Assembly (NCBI RefSeq): GCF_000307025.1
Contig: NC_018584.1
Coordinates: forward strand, 2,797,174-2,861,173
DNA from: Listeria monocytogenes ATCC 19117
GTDB taxonomy: Bacteria; Bacillota; Bacilli; Lactobacillales; Listeriaceae
Length of the DNA stretch: 64,000 nucleotides
Direction of reading: 5' to 3'
Shown: piece after piece, positions 54,547 through 64,000 of the stretch
How positions within the stretch are numbered: position 1 is the first letter of the stretch
Layout of the letters: each line of letters begins with the position of its first letter
Translations under genes and position numbers: made by a program
Notes under the pieces: generated by a model
Told to the model about the DNA's origin: nothing
Database searches by the model: none
What the model saw: only the letters and a program-made list of their open reading frames with translations

Positions 54547-56157
54547 TTATCTTCGCTTACTAGTTGCATAACTGTAATTACCTTCATAAACGGTTAATTG
54601 TTTATTCTCCAGCCAAATTACTTTAGAACATAGCTGATCAATAAAATAGCGATCATGCGATACAGTGATAATTGTGCCGCTAAATGCTCGAATTGCTTCT
54701 TCTAAAATTTCACGCGAGGCGATATCTAAATGGTTAGTCGGCTCATCAAGTATCAGCGTATTCACTGGCATATTAATAAATTGCGCTAACCTAAGTCGCA
54801 TACGTTCTCCGCCGCTAATGTTCCCTACTTTTCGGAAAACCATCTCTCCATAAAACATGAAGCCTGCTAGCATTTGTCGTGCTTCTCCTTCTGTCACAGC
54901 AACCTTATCCCGAAATGCATCCAGTACAGTCAGCTTTTCATTCAGCTCTTCCATTTGCTGAGAAAGCGACGCGATTTTCACACTTGCACCAACCTTAATC
55001 ATGCCAACATCAGGAACAACTTTCCCTTCCATTATTTTAAGCAAAGTAGATTTGCCGGCGCCGTTTTCACCGATAATCGCTACTCGTTCTCCTTGCCTAA
55101 TTTGCAAAGAAACATCTTGTACGATTGCTTTTTCGCTAAATGACTTGCTTAAGTTTTCCATAACCACAACTTCTTGTCCACTTCGACCAGCTTCATCGAA
55201 TTGTAATTGCATTTGTTTTTGCGTTAACACTGGACGCTTTACTTTTTCCATCCGTTCTAATGCGCGTTCCATGTTTTTCGCCCTTCGGAACATGGCATCA
55301 TTTGGCGGATTGGCTTGCATTGCCCACTGGCGCAATCGTTTGATGGCTTGCTGCATCTTTTTGATTTTCTTTTGTTGGTCTTTGTAATCTTGGAATTCCC
55401 GCAATAGCCGTTCTTCTCGTTCTTTCAAATATCCAGAAAAATTCGTATGATAAACGATTAATTCGCGGTTCTCAAGCTCCACCATTTTCCCGACTACTTC
55501 ATCTAAAAAGTAGCGATCATGAGATACAACTAATACGGTTCCCGAATAATGTTGTAAAAACGCGGTCAGCCATTCTACCGCCATCAAATCCAAATGGTTC
55601 GTCGGTTCATCTAAGAGTAATAAATCTGTTTTCTGTAATAATAAATGCGCTAATGCAGCCTTCGTCTTCTCACCACCACTCAAGTCTCCCCATCGTTGCG
55701 ACAGTAGCAATCCAATACCAAGCCCATTCACCACTTTATTCAAATTGGCATCCATCTCATAGCCGCCAAGCTCGCCAAATAAAGCCATTTTATCTCCGTA
55801 GCGGTTCATTAATTTTTCGCTGGAATTTGTTGCCATTTCTCCTTCTAATGCTCGTAATTCTTTTTCCAGCTCCTCTAACTCACCAAAACTAGTTCGTAAA
55901 TATTGTTCTACTATTATATTGGGATCCACCGTCGATAATTGCTCTAAAAGCCCAATTTTCGCGCCCTTTTTGCTCGTCACAATCCCGCTATCAACGCCCT
56001 CAGTTCCTTTTAAAATCTTCAAAATAGTACTTTTCCCTTCGCCATTACGACCAATTAAACCGACGCGCTCACCTTCTTCTAATTGAAGTGATACTTTCTC
56101 TAAAATAATATCTCCGGTAAAACTTTTAACTACATCATTCATTGCTACTATTGTCAT
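54547..56157 (-). CDS. ABC-F family ATPase (ribosome-associated type)
   Basis: A soluble protein of 536 residues with two ABC domains and no membrane helices. The first has GRNGEGKST, LSGGEKTKAALA and LLLLDEPTNHLD; the second has GENGAGKST, ISGGERMRLRLA and LILDEPTNHLD. The basic inter-domain linker (about 240-310, RLRQWAMQANPPNDAMFRRAKNMERALERM) is the P-site tRNA interaction motif of ABC-F proteins. Members rescue ribosomes or protect them from antibiotics. I use ATG 56157 (GGAGG upstream); ATG 56169 lies before the site. The exact subfamily is not determined. Confidence 0.88.
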   Translation of the reverse strand: MTIVAMNDVVKSFTGDIILEKVSLQLEEGERVGLIGRNGEGKSTILKILKGTEGVDSGIVTSKKGAKIGLLEQLSTVDPNIIVEQYLRTSFGELEELEKELRALEGEMATNSSEKLMNRYGDKMALFGELGGYEMDANLNKVVNGLGIGLLLSQRWGDLSGGEKTKAALAHLLLQKTDLLLLDEPTNHLDLMAVEWLTAFLQHYSGTVLVVSHDRYFLDEVVGKMVELENRELIVYHTNFSGYLKEREERLLREFQDYKDQQKKIKKMQQAIKRLRQWAMQANPPNDAMFRRAKNMERALERMEKVKRPVLTQKQMQLQFDEAGRSGQEVVVMENLSKSFSEKAIVQDVSLQIRQGERVAIIGENGAGKSTLLKIMEGKVVPDVGMIKVGASVKIASLSQQMEELNEKLTVLDAFRDKVAVTEGEARQMLAGFMFYGEMVFRKVGNISGGERMRLRLAQFINMPVNTLILDEPTNHLDIASREILEEAIRAFSGTIITVSHDRYFIDQLCSKVIWLENKQLTVYEGNYSYATSKRR

Positions 56158-56192
56158 TTTATCCTCCATTTATCCAAGGAAGCATGGCAAAT

Positions 56193-56208
56193 TGTTTCAC
56201 GTGAAACA
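56193..56208. other. parS: parS site
   Basis: A perfect TGTTTCACGTGAAACA palindrome, intergenic, 36 bases upstream of the ABC-F start codon. Confidence 0.88.
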
Positions 56209-56229
56209 ATTTTTCAGACAACAAAAAAA

Positions 56230-56251
56230 GCGTCAGACAAGCGCCCGACGC
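56230..56251 (-). terminator. Terminator of the 36-codon gene
   Basis: The 9-bp stem GCGTCAGAC / GCCCGACGC (with G-T pairs) and loop AAGC is followed on the minus strand by seven Ts. It ends the transcript that starts near 56461. Confidence 0.8.
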
Positions 56252-56326
56252 CAATTATAAGTATAATACTAATTTAGCACTATACAAACCGATTGCGTGA
56301 CTCCATGCTTCTCTCATTTTTTCTAG

Positions 56327-56437
56327 TTATACAGTTTTTTGGGCAGACTTCGCCAATGTAACTGCAATACCGGAAAAAATTGCACGGACAATATACAAAA
56401 ATTTAGCTATACTAGTTCGCGCATTCAAAAGAAACAT
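56327..56437 (-). CDS. Small cationic hydrophobic peptide, 36 residues
   Basis: A short ORF with all the parts of an independent gene. AGAGGTGAG lies 7 bases before ATG 56437, a TTGACA-17-TATTCT promoter at 56468-56496 leaves a leader of about 24 bases, and a terminator follows at 56230-56251. The product begins MFLLNARTSIAKFLYIVRAI and ends in a lysine-containing tail (AKSAQKTV). It has five basic and no acidic residues and a hydrophobic centre, so it could insert in or lie along a membrane. I do not recognise a family. A type I toxin, a PSM-like peptide or a small membrane regulator are possibilities. Confidence 0.65.
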   Translation of the reverse strand: MFLLNARTSIAKFLYIVRAIFSGIAVTLAKSAQKTV

Positions 56438-56467
56438 GTCATCTCACCTCTTTTCATTAATACATAT

Positions 56468-56496
56468 AGAATAAGGGATACTTCCCCAAATGTCAA
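56468..56496 (-). promoter_or_regulatory. SigA promoter of the 36-codon gene
   Basis: TTGACA (56496-56491), exactly 17 bases, then TATTCT (56473-56468). It is one of the best promoter matches in the window. The spacer contains a GGG...CCC dyad. Confidence 0.75.
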
Positions 56497-56601
56497 TTGT
56501 TCTTCCAATCACATGCACGAAACACAGCGTTTCAGCTCAGAAACTTATACCATTGATATGAAACACGAACCCAAAGCACCAAAATCTATTTACCAATTAG
56601 T

Positions 56602-56615
56602 CGAAACCGTTTACA
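56602..56615 (+). promoter_or_regulatory. cre box upstream of the beta-glucoside operon
   Basis: CGAAACCGTTTACA matches the CcpA consensus TGWAANCGNTNWCA at 13 of 14 positions. It lies 60 bases before the GH1 start, so glucose repression of the operon is expected. Confidence 0.65.
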
Positions 56616-56647
56616 TTAATAAGGCAAGCAAAACTAAAACAGACTAA

Positions 56648-58129
<1,482 letters not shown>

Positions 58130-58172
58130 GCCTTGTTCTCTCTGCTTCAACCATTTTGGGAGGGAAATTTTA

Positions 58173-58475
58173 ATGAAAAAAATATTACTTGTATGTGCGG
58201 CCGGAATGTCGACAAGCTTACTCGTTACTAAAATGAAAGCGCACGCAACCTCTATTGGGGAAGAAATTGAAATCGAAGCATTACCAGTATCAGAAGCTAG
58301 CAGCGTTGTGGACAAAATGGATATCGTGATGCTTGGACCTCAAGTCCGTTACCAAAAACCGCAAGTAGATGAACTCGTACAGGGTCGCATTCCTGTTATT
58401 GTTATCGATATGAAAGATTATGGTATGTTAAACGGGAAAGCCGTTCTTGAAAAAGCTTTCGCGGAGATTGGTTAA
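58173..58475 (+). CDS. PTS lactose/cellobiose-family IIB component
   Basis: A phosphocarrier domain protein of 100 residues. Cys9 in ILLVCAAGMSTSLLVTKM is the phosphorylated residue, and LGPQVRYQ is the conserved partner loop. It receives phosphate from the IIA encoded at 60749 and passes it to the sugar in IIC. GGGAGG precedes ATG 58173. Confidence 0.93.
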   Translation: MKKILLVCAAGMSTSLLVTKMKAHATSIGEEIEIEALPVSEASSVVDKMDIVMLGPQVRYQKPQVDELVQGRIPVIVIDMKDYGMLNGKAVLEKAFAEIG

Positions 58476-58507
58476 GGGAGATTCATTCAAAATAGGGAGG
58501 TTTTAAA

Positions 58508-59860
58508 ATGAGTATAATGTCAAAATTTGAACACGGCATGGAACGTGTTTTAGTACCAGTTGCGAATAAATTGAACTCGCAGCGCCATATTGCAGCAATT
58601 CGTGATGCATTTATTTTAGTTTTCCCATTAATTATGGCTGGTTCAATTATCACTTTGATTAACTTCGCAGTATTATCACCGGATGGCTTTATTGCAAAAA
58701 TCTTATTCCTAGGGAAAATTTTCCCTAATTTAGCCGATGCACAGGCTGTATTTTCGCCGGTAATGCAAGGTTCGACCAATATTATGGCCATTCTGATTGT
58801 ATTCTTAGTCGCACGGAATCTCGCCATCTTCTTTAAACAGGATGATTTGCTCTGTGGACTGACCTCGATAGGTGCATTCTTTATCGTGTATACACCTTAC
58901 ACAGTAGTTGACAATGCATCTTACATGACAATCAAATTCTTAGGAGCACAAGGTCTTTTCGTTGCTATTATTGTAGCGATTATTACTGGGGAAGTATTTA
59001 GCCGTCTAGCTAGATCCCCTCGTTTAATGATCAAAATGCCTGACCAAGTACCACCAGCAGTTGCTCGTTCTTTTAAAGTATTAATTCCAGTTATCATCAT
59101 CACTATTCTTTTCTCTGTCATTAACTACTTAATCACTTTAATCGCTCCAGAAGGTTTAAACGACCTTGTTTACACAGTTATTCAAGCGCCACTTAAAGAC
59201 ATGGGAACTAACGTATTCTCTGTAATTATCATCGGGCTTGTTTCTAACTTACTTTGGGTTCTTGGTATTCACGGGCCTAACACTGTTGCGGCTATTCGTG
59301 ACACCATCTTCACTGAACCAAACTTAGACAACTTATCTTACGTAGCACAGCACGGTTCTGCTTGGGGAGCTCCATACCCAGCAACATGGGCTGGCCTAAA
59401 TGACGGATTTGCAAACTACGGCGGATCTGGTATGACTCTAGGTTTACTGATTGCTATCTTTATCGCTTCTCGTCGTGCAGACTACCGCGATATCGCGAAA
59501 CTTTCTCTTGCACCAGGGATTTTCAACATCAATGAACCAGTTATTTTCGGTTTACCAATCGTATTAAACCCAATTATGGTTATTCCTTTCATCATTACAC
59601 CAGCAATCAATACATTAATTGGTTACTTCTTTATCTCAACAAAACTTATTCCACCTGTCGCCTATCAAGTGCCTTGGACAACTCCAGGACCACTGATTCC
59701 ATTTCTTGGTACAGGAGGAAACTGGCTCGCGCTTCTGGTCGGCTTGCTCTGTCTAGCCGTCGCGACAGTCATTTATCTACCATTCGTACTTGTATCTAAC
59801 AAAATTGCCGCGAGTGATGCTGCAATGGACAAAAATGCAACAGCCTCAACGGAACAATAG
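58508..59860 (+). CDS. PTS lactose/cellobiose-family IIC permease
   Basis: Membrane channel and substrate-binding component, 450 residues with about ten helices. WVLGIHGPNTVAAI and the FNINEPVIFGLPIVLNP signature are diagnostic for the cellobiose/chitobiose IIC family. It sits between IIB and the ROK kinase in the operon, and AGGGAGG precedes ATG 58508. The sugar is probably a beta-glucoside, judging from the GH1 partner. Confidence 0.93.
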   Translation: MSIMSKFEHGMERVLVPVANKLNSQRHIAAIRDAFILVFPLIMAGSIITLINFAVLSPDGFIAKILFLGKIFPNLADAQAVFSPVMQGSTNIMAILIVFLVARNLAIFFKQDDLLCGLTSIGAFFIVYTPYTVVDNASYMTIKFLGAQGLFVAIIVAIITGEVFSRLARSPRLMIKMPDQVPPAVARSFKVLIPVIIITILFSVINYLITLIAPEGLNDLVYTVIQAPLKDMGTNVFSVIIIGLVSNLLWVLGIHGPNTVAAIRDTIFTEPNLDNLSYVAQHGSAWGAPYPATWAGLNDGFANYGGSGMTLGLLIAIFIASRRADYRDIAKLSLAPGIFNINEPVIFGLPIVLNPIMVIPFIITPAINTLIGYFFISTKLIPPVAYQVPWTTPGPLIPFLGTGGNWLALLVGLLCLAVATVIYLPFVLVSNKIAASDAAMDKNATASTEQ

Positions 59861-59871
59861 GATGTGACAAA

Positions 59872-60756
59872 ATGAAAATTGCAGCTTTTGATATCGGTGG
59901 AACGGCCCTTAAAATGGGGGTCGTTTTGCCGCATGGTGAAATTATACTAACAAAATCAGACGAAATAATCGCTAGTGATGGCGACCAGATTTTAGCAGAA
60001 ATGAAGCTATTTCTTGCTGAAAATACGGACGTGACAGGAATTGCAGTCAGCGCGCCTGGCTATGTGAACCCAAAAACCGGACTTATTACAATGGGCGGCG
60101 CTATCCGTAGATTTGATAACTTTAATTTGAAAGAATGGCTTGAAGCGGAAACCGGAATTCCTGTTGCCATTGAAAATGACGCCAATTGCGCCCTTCTTGC
60201 CGAAAAATGGCTTGGTAAAGGACAAAATTTGGATGATTTTCTTTGTCTAACAATCGGAACTGGGATTGGCGGCGGTATTTTTTCTAATGGCGCATTAGTT
60301 CGTGGTGGTCGTTTCCGGGCTGGCGAGTTTGGTTATATGTTTAGTGAACGTCCAGGGGCTTTCCGTCCTGGCAAATATACGCTAAATGAGACTACCACAA
60401 TGCTTGTTCTTCGCAGACAATACGCGGAACTTACTGGGCGCCCTTTGGAAGAGATTACTGGCGAAGAAATTTTTGCTAAGTATGATGGACACGACGCCGT
60501 CTCAGAACGTCTTATTACTGAGTTTTATACTGGAATTTGTACGGGGCTTTATAATTTAATTTACTTGTTCGATCCAACGCATATCTTTATTGGTGGTGGA
60601 ATTACAAGTCGCCCTACTTTTATCACGGAGCTAAAGCATCATATGGAGAGCTTTGGGCTGCGTGACACAATTATCGAAACAGCAACACATAAAAACCAAG
60701 CTGGCCTACTCGGCGCAGTGTATCACTTTTTACAGGAGGAAAATAGACATGAATGA
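59872..60756 (+). CDS. ROK-family sugar kinase
   Basis: The protein has 294 residues with N-terminal ATP motif FDIGGTALKMG, NDANCALLAEKWLG and the ROK signature LTIGTGIGGGIFSNGALVRGGRFRAGEFGY. The Cys3-zinc motif of many ROK glucokinases (CGCxGCxE) is absent. There is no DNA-binding domain, so it is an enzyme and not a repressor. It is likely a glucokinase or beta-glucoside kinase acting on sugar released by GH1. Its last 8 bases overlap the IIA gene. Confidence 0.87.
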   Translation: MKIAAFDIGGTALKMGVVLPHGEIILTKSDEIIASDGDQILAEMKLFLAENTDVTGIAVSAPGYVNPKTGLITMGGAIRRFDNFNLKEWLEAETGIPVAIENDANCALLAEKWLGKGQNLDDFLCLTIGTGIGGGIFSNGALVRGGRFRAGEFGYMFSERPGAFRPGKYTLNETTTMLVLRRQYAELTGRPLEEITGEEIFAKYDGHDAVSERLITEFYTGICTGLYNLIYLFDPTHIFIGGGITSRPTFITELKHHMESFGLRDTIIETATHKNQAGLLGAVYHFLQEENRHE

Positions 60757-61057
60757 AATGGAAACAGTAATTTTTGGCATGATTAGCCAAGTTGGTTCTG
60801 CGAGAAGCAGTTACTTAGAAGGGCTTCGTGCGGCTCGTGAAGGCAATTTCGAGGAAGCAGAAGCAAAACTACAAGAAGGTAGCGAAACTCTTGCAAATGG
60901 GCACCACGAGCATCATAAGCTAATCCAAAAAGAAGCTTCCGGTGAAAAAGTGGAAATCCAATTACTTTTAATCCATGCGGAAGACTTACTCATCACAACC
61001 GAAACTTTAAGAGAAGTTGTCACTGAGTTCGTGCATGTATATAAAAAAATAAGCTAA
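60749..61057 (+). CDS. PTS lactose/cellobiose-family IIA component
   Basis: An all-helical phosphocarrier of 102 residues. His76 in LLLIHAEDLLITTE is the phosphorylated residue, and an N-terminal helix (ISQVGSARSSYLEGLRAAREG) is typical. I use ATG 60749, which has AGGAGG at ideal distance and overlaps the ROK gene by 8 bases; the open frame upstream is not used. It is last in the operon and is followed by a terminator. Confidence 0.92.
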   Translation: MNEMETVIFGMISQVGSARSSYLEGLRAAREGNFEEAEAKLQEGSETLANGHHEHHKLIQKEASGEKVEIQLLLIHAEDLLITTETLREVVTEFVHVYKKIS

Positions 61058-61059
61058 AG

Positions 61060-61094
61060 AAAAGCGTGTAGGTCATGAAAACCTACACGCTTTT
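61060..61094. terminator. Bidirectional terminator after the beta-glucoside operon
   Basis: The 14-bp perfect stem AAAAGCGTGTAGGT and its complement, with a 7-base loop, lies between convergent genes ending at 61057 and 61097. Confidence 0.9.
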
Positions 61095-61096
61095 TA

Positions 61097-61831
61097 TTAT
61101 TCTTCTTGCTCTTGATTATAATTTTTCTTCGCCATCGCTTCCAGTAAAAAAAGTACCGGGATTTGCGTCGTAATATTCGTCTTATCAACCATTTCTTGAG
61201 TTACATAATACGGAATATTAACATCAGACAAGCCCGCGAGCGTATTGTGGCTCGTATTGGTTATACTAATAATCCGACTGCCATACTGCTGCATATTTTG
61301 CGCCTGCTCAAGCACCTGATCCGTCTCGCCTGACACAGAAAGAATAATCATCACTGCTTTATTTTTAAATTGCTCTCCCGGGTTAGGATAAAATGGATCT
61401 TTAATATAAAAAGTCCGCTTCTTCATATTGGAGAAAAAACGACTGCCATATTCTGCCAAAATCCCTGAAGTCCCAATTCCGAAAAACACGACTAAATCGG
61501 CTTCATTGATGATCTCCGCCGCCGCGTCTAACACATGATCATAATCACGGTTCATTGTTCGTTCAAAGAATTCCTCTAAAACTTCCACTGTATCCGCGGT
61601 TTTTTTCTTTACCTCACGAGTCGCTTCTTGTTTTAGCTTCACTTTAAATTCCGAAAAGCCTTCACAGCCTAATTTTCTTGTAAATCGAACAATCGAAGCC
61701 GGCGAGACGTGCGTCACTTCCGAAAGCTCGCGCACTCTCATAAACATAACTTTGTCCCGATTGTCCATTATGTACCGGTATAAATGATGCTCTGTCTCTG
61801 TAAATTGTCTAATCACTTCATACGAAAACAT
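61097..61831 (-). CDS. RpiR/MurR-family regulator of the beta-glucoside operon
   Basis: The protein has 244 residues: an N-terminal HTH_6 (about 1-75, RVRELSEVTHVSPASIVRFTRKLGCEGFSEFKVKL) and a SIS domain (about 105-235, FFGIGTSGILAEYGSRFF; ILSVSGETDQVLEQAQ) that binds a sugar phosphate. Convergent with the PTS/GH1 operon, which it probably regulates. I use ATG 61831 with GAGGTG upstream; the open frame extends to 61903 across the Noc box, which argues against longer starts. Confidence 0.85.
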   Translation of the reverse strand: MFSYEVIRQFTETEHHLYRYIMDNRDKVMFMRVRELSEVTHVSPASIVRFTRKLGCEGFSEFKVKLKQEATREVKKKTADTVEVLEEFFERTMNRDYDHVLDAAAEIINEADLVVFFGIGTSGILAEYGSRFFSNMKKRTFYIKDPFYPNPGEQFKNKAVMIILSVSGETDQVLEQAQNMQQYGSRIISITNTSHNTLAGLSDVNIPYYVTQEMVDKTNITTQIPVLFLLEAMAKKNYNQEQEE

Positions 61832-61858
61832 AAGTTTATTCACCTCATCTGTATCAGT

Positions 61859-61872
61859 ATTTCCCGGGAAAT
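61859..61872. other. Noc-binding site (perfect palindrome)
   Basis: ATTTCCCGGGAAAT, all 14 bases of the Bacillus Noc box, with the palindrome extending to 16 bp (61858-61873). It is intergenic, between the RpiR start and the next terminator. Confidence 0.8.
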
Positions 61873-61876
61873 AAAA

Positions 61877-61927
61877 ACAGGCGACCCAACTCGCATTATG
61901 CAATCTAGGTCACCTGTCCGTGTCCAT
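61877..61927 (-). terminator. Terminator of the DUF1129 gene
   Basis: The 10-bp stem ACAGGCGACC / GGTCACCTGT is separated by 31 bases that can pair further, with TTTTTA following on the minus strand. It lies 5 bases after the stop at 61932. Confidence 0.65.
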
Positions 61928-61931
61928 CTTC

Positions 61932-62594
61932 TTATAAGGATGGAATATTTTTCTTTTTCTTCACATAGAAACGTAGGGCAATAATAATTGCACCACCAAC
62001 TGTGTTAACAATCGGACTTAACGCTACATTGATATTTGGAGGAATAGTTACTTGTACAATCGTCATTACAAACATCCACACTGCAATGACTCCAACTGCT
62101 ACTAGTAAGTATTTTATCGTTCCACCTTTTTGGCCTGCACGCATGTTTGAAGCGTATTTACGCAAGATAAGCATTGCGAAACCACCGACAACTGCAGTGA
62201 TTAATAACACGATAATTCCTAAAGTCTGCGCGTTTTTTTGGAAATAAGCACTAATTCCGGAAATCAGCATCATCGCTCCAAGTACAAGGAGTCCACCGTC
62301 AAGTACTAGCCACCATTTGTCCGTATTTTGCTCCACTGTAGCAGCTTTCACATCTAAAGAAACAACATATTCTGTTGGTGTTAAATTAAATAATTTTCTC
62401 GCTGTTATGCCTTTTTTCTGTTCGGCTAAAATCTTTTCGCTCATTTCATAAACAATAATCTCTTGTTGTTCTGCGCTGTAATGAGTTTCTCGCAAATGTT
62501 TTTCTACTTCCATCACATATTGCAAGTTCCGCTTCGTTAAATTAGCTTTCAATTCAGCTAACTGCGGTTTAATCGTTTCTGTTTCTGTCGTCAA
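61932..62594 (-). CDS. DUF1129-family membrane protein
   Basis: The protein has 220 residues. A charged cytosolic N-terminal region (about 1-85, with HYSAEQQEIIVYEMSEKIL) is followed by four membrane helices (about 90-112, 120-140, 160-180, 190-210) and a lysine-rich end. It resembles Firmicute DUF1129 proteins of unknown function, often near ABC transporter genes, as here. The start is TTG 62594, preceded by AGGGAGG. It lies 70 bases downstream of the ABC permease gene and could be in the same operon. Confidence 0.8.
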   Translation of the reverse strand: MTTETETIKPQLAELKANLTKRNLQYVMEVEKHLRETHYSAEQQEIIVYEMSEKILAEQKKGITARKLFNLTPTEYVVSLDVKAATVEQNTDKWWLVLDGGLLVLGAMMLISGISAYFQKNAQTLGIIVLLITAVVGGFAMLILRKYASNMRAGQKGGTIKYLLVAVGVIAVWMFVMTIVQVTIPPNINVALSPIVNTVGGAIIIALRFYVKKKKNIPSL

Positions 62595-62664
62595 TGCTAA
62601 ATCCTCCCTCGCTCATTCTATCCTCTATTATACCGGACTTACCTGCTATAAAAAAGCTATTTTT

Positions 62665-63795
62665 TTAATTCGTTTTAGACAATTGAAAAAGCCCGCGCAT
62701 TTTGTTTAAAATGTAGAGTGCTAAAATAAAACTACCAATCGTCGCGCCAATTCCCCAAGCTAAATAGCCAACGAAACCAAGCTCTGTATCTGTTACTGCC
62801 AAATTAGCTGCAGTCATCCCAACAAATAACGAAAACAACACTAAAAACGGCCATTTAACCCAAGAAAATGCAAATAAATAACCACTTCGTTCAATATGCT
62901 GCTTCTTATATAAGATTAAAATAGCAACAACCATGAGTACACTTAATATTACGCTAAAAATCACAGCCCCAAACGAGGCGGACTCAAACGAAAACGGAGA
63001 AAATATGTTCACATAATCCTCAAATCGTAGCAGTTTAGACATCCCTTTATCTCCGCCATGCGGCCAAATAAAGTTATACATGTTATCTAAAGTAGGATTT
63101 AACACGCTCGGCAGTAACATCACACCAAATGCCACAAAAGCCGCAGCAATAGGCGAACCTATCAATAAACCAATTAAAATAGCTACTAAAAATATAAGTA
63201 AATAAGTAAATAATCCACCAACTATATCCACCCAAAATTTTGGTGCATCTAATTGAATATATTCTTTTGGAACATGCGACATGAAGTATGTCAACCCAAT
63301 TCCCATCGAGATAAGATAACTCAGCCCAATGGTCGCTATTCCCATCATCATTTTAACCCCAACTATGTGCGTCCGTTTATATGGTAATGATGCCGTAAAA
63401 CGATTCGCTCTTGTGTAGCGCTCAAAAATAACTGCCAAAACCCCTAAAATAAAAACACTCACCTTAATCAATGTAAAAAACATTTCTACTTGAAAATAAA
63501 ACATAAATGGCATGTAATCTACAAACTCATCTTGAACAAAATTTGTATACATTGGAACCGCTAAATACGCCACTGTCAAACTAGCTTTCATTTCCTCATC
63601 AGAAGTTTTAAATTCAGGATTTTCTTTCTGTTGCTTTAAAAACTCACTTGATTCGTAGTACTCTTTTTGACTATTCCATCTATCTGCGTCTGACATTAGT
63701 CCCAAAGTAATTCCTAAGAAAAATAGTATCACAACACCCAAAAGCATCCATCTCATATTACGCCATTCTCGGTACCATAAACCTCGATTAAACAT
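62665..63795 (-). CDS. ABC-2 type transporter permease
   Basis: An integral membrane protein of 376 residues. The first helix follows a WYREWRNMRW motif; a long extracytoplasmic loop (about 40-100) and some six or seven further helices are visible. It is 26 bases downstream of the partial ATPase gene, so the two form an ABC transporter. AGGAGG lies upstream of ATG 63795, somewhat distant. The substrate is unknown. Confidence 0.82.
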   Translation of the reverse strand: MFNRGLWYREWRNMRWMLLGVVILFFLGITLGLMSDADRWNSQKEYYESSEFLKQQKENPEFKTSDEEMKASLTVAYLAVPMYTNFVQDEFVDYMPFMFYFQVEMFFTLIKVSVFILGVLAVIFERYTRANRFTASLPYKRTHIVGVKMMMGIATIGLSYLISMGIGLTYFMSHVPKEYIQLDAPKFWVDIVGGLFTYLLIFLVAILIGLLIGSPIAAAFVAFGVMLLPSVLNPTLDNMYNFIWPHGGDKGMSKLLRFEDYVNIFSPFSFESASFGAVIFSVILSVLMVVAILILYKKQHIERSGYLFAFSWVKWPFLVLFSLFVGMTAANLAVTDTELGFVGYLAWGIGATIGSFILALYILNKMRGLFQLSKTN

Positions 63796-63821
63796 TATTA
63801 GCCTTGTCCCTCCTGTCTGTT

Positions 63822-64000
63822 TTAAATCTCGTAATAATCTATTTTATCATTTGCTAAATGCACCGTGAAAATGTCTTCTATCGAGATCGACATTTCTTCT
63901 AGCAAAACCGGTTCTTCTAAACGCAATTCGGCAAGAAAACTGCTAGCATTTTCAGTCACTAGAAGTGTAAATCCGCCCATTACGATACAATAATTGCGCG
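63822..64000 (-). CDS. ABC transporter ATP-binding protein, C-terminal fragment
   Basis: The last 59 codons or so of a gene that enters from the right edge. The visible reading includes GGFTLLVTENASSFLAELRLEEPVLLEEMSISIEDIF and ends NDKIDYYEI-stop. This resembles the C-terminal tail of ABC-2-type ATPases (the EPVLLEEMSISIEDIF pattern after the nucleotide-binding domain). No Walker motifs are in view, so the call rests on this tail and on the permease gene that follows. Confidence 0.65.
   Translation of the reverse strand, partial: RNYCIVMGGFTLLVTENASSFLAELRLEEPVLLEEMSISIEDIFTVHLANDKIDYYEI

Noticed and set aside
56339..56647. 102-codon plus-strand ORF upstream of GH1
   Set aside because: It has no ribosome binding site, is antisense to the 36-codon gene, and runs through the cre box and promoter region.
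61837..61903. Longer start of the RpiR gene (24 extra residues)
   Set aside because: The extension reads through the Noc box, lacks a ribosome binding site and adds sequence before the conserved HTH start.

Overview
The window looks like a Listeria chromosome (Firmicutes, low GC), most likely L. monocytogenes or a close relative. I base this on gene content and order recalled from that genus: cydABCD, tadA, a PTS/GH38/GH13/glycerate-kinase operon, serS behind a T-box, pabA-pabBC, dacA, topB-recQ, guaB, and a cellobiose-type PTS operon. No database was consulted. I see no rRNA, tRNA, IS element, prophage or CRISPR array; nearly everything is chromosomal housekeeping, transport and regulation.

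Layout. 1-87 is the signal-peptide end of a secreted protein. 230-6099 is the cytochrome bd operon (cydA, cydB and the two CydDC exporter genes), whose upstream region carries three Rex-like dyads. 6481-16998 mixes tadA, an acyl-CoA synthetase, a YieK-like sugar-phosphate isomerase facing a MerR regulator, a GNAT enzyme, a marR-MATE efflux pair, a PucR-like regulator, a merR-cupin operon, a HAD phosphatase and an RpiR regulator. 17164-24645 is a four-gene operon (fructose-family PTS, GH38 mannosidase, GH13_18 phosphorylase, glycerate kinase). Together these would import and split mannosyl- or glucosyl-glycerate and phosphorylate the released glycerate. 24650-35671 holds LacI, a CNNM/CorC protein, an MFS-HhH-sirtuin operon, an FSA-like transaldolase, a Crp-family regulator, an ABC exporter, serS and a stress protein. 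35801-44722 holds folate genes, a heterodimeric ABC exporter and a polytopic membrane protein/GT2 pair. 44803-56157 (all minus) holds dacA, a CocE-like hydrolase, topB-recQ, guaB, a macrodomain protein and an ABC-F protein. 56675-61057 is a beta-glucoside PTS operon with GH1 and ROK kinase. 61097-64000 holds RpiR, a DUF1129 protein and part of an ABC transporter.

Two chromosome-organisation signals run across the gene map. Seven parS-like sites (four matching TGTTYCACGTGRAACA fully, three at 15/16) lie between 25867 and 56208. Three Noc-box palindromes (ATTTCCCGGGAAAT; two perfect, one 13/14) lie at 13228, 33313 and 61859. This places the window in the origin-proximal ParB/Noc loading zone.

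The best candidate for something undescribed is a self-contained small gene at 56230-56496 (minus). It has a TTGACA-17-TATTCT promoter, a strong ribosome binding site, a 36-codon ORF for a cationic hydrophobic peptide, and its own terminator. Other points of interest are a 14-bp operator pair around the marR-MATE promoter, two MerR-type promoters with 19-bp spacers, and a parS that contains the start codon of a hydrolase gene.
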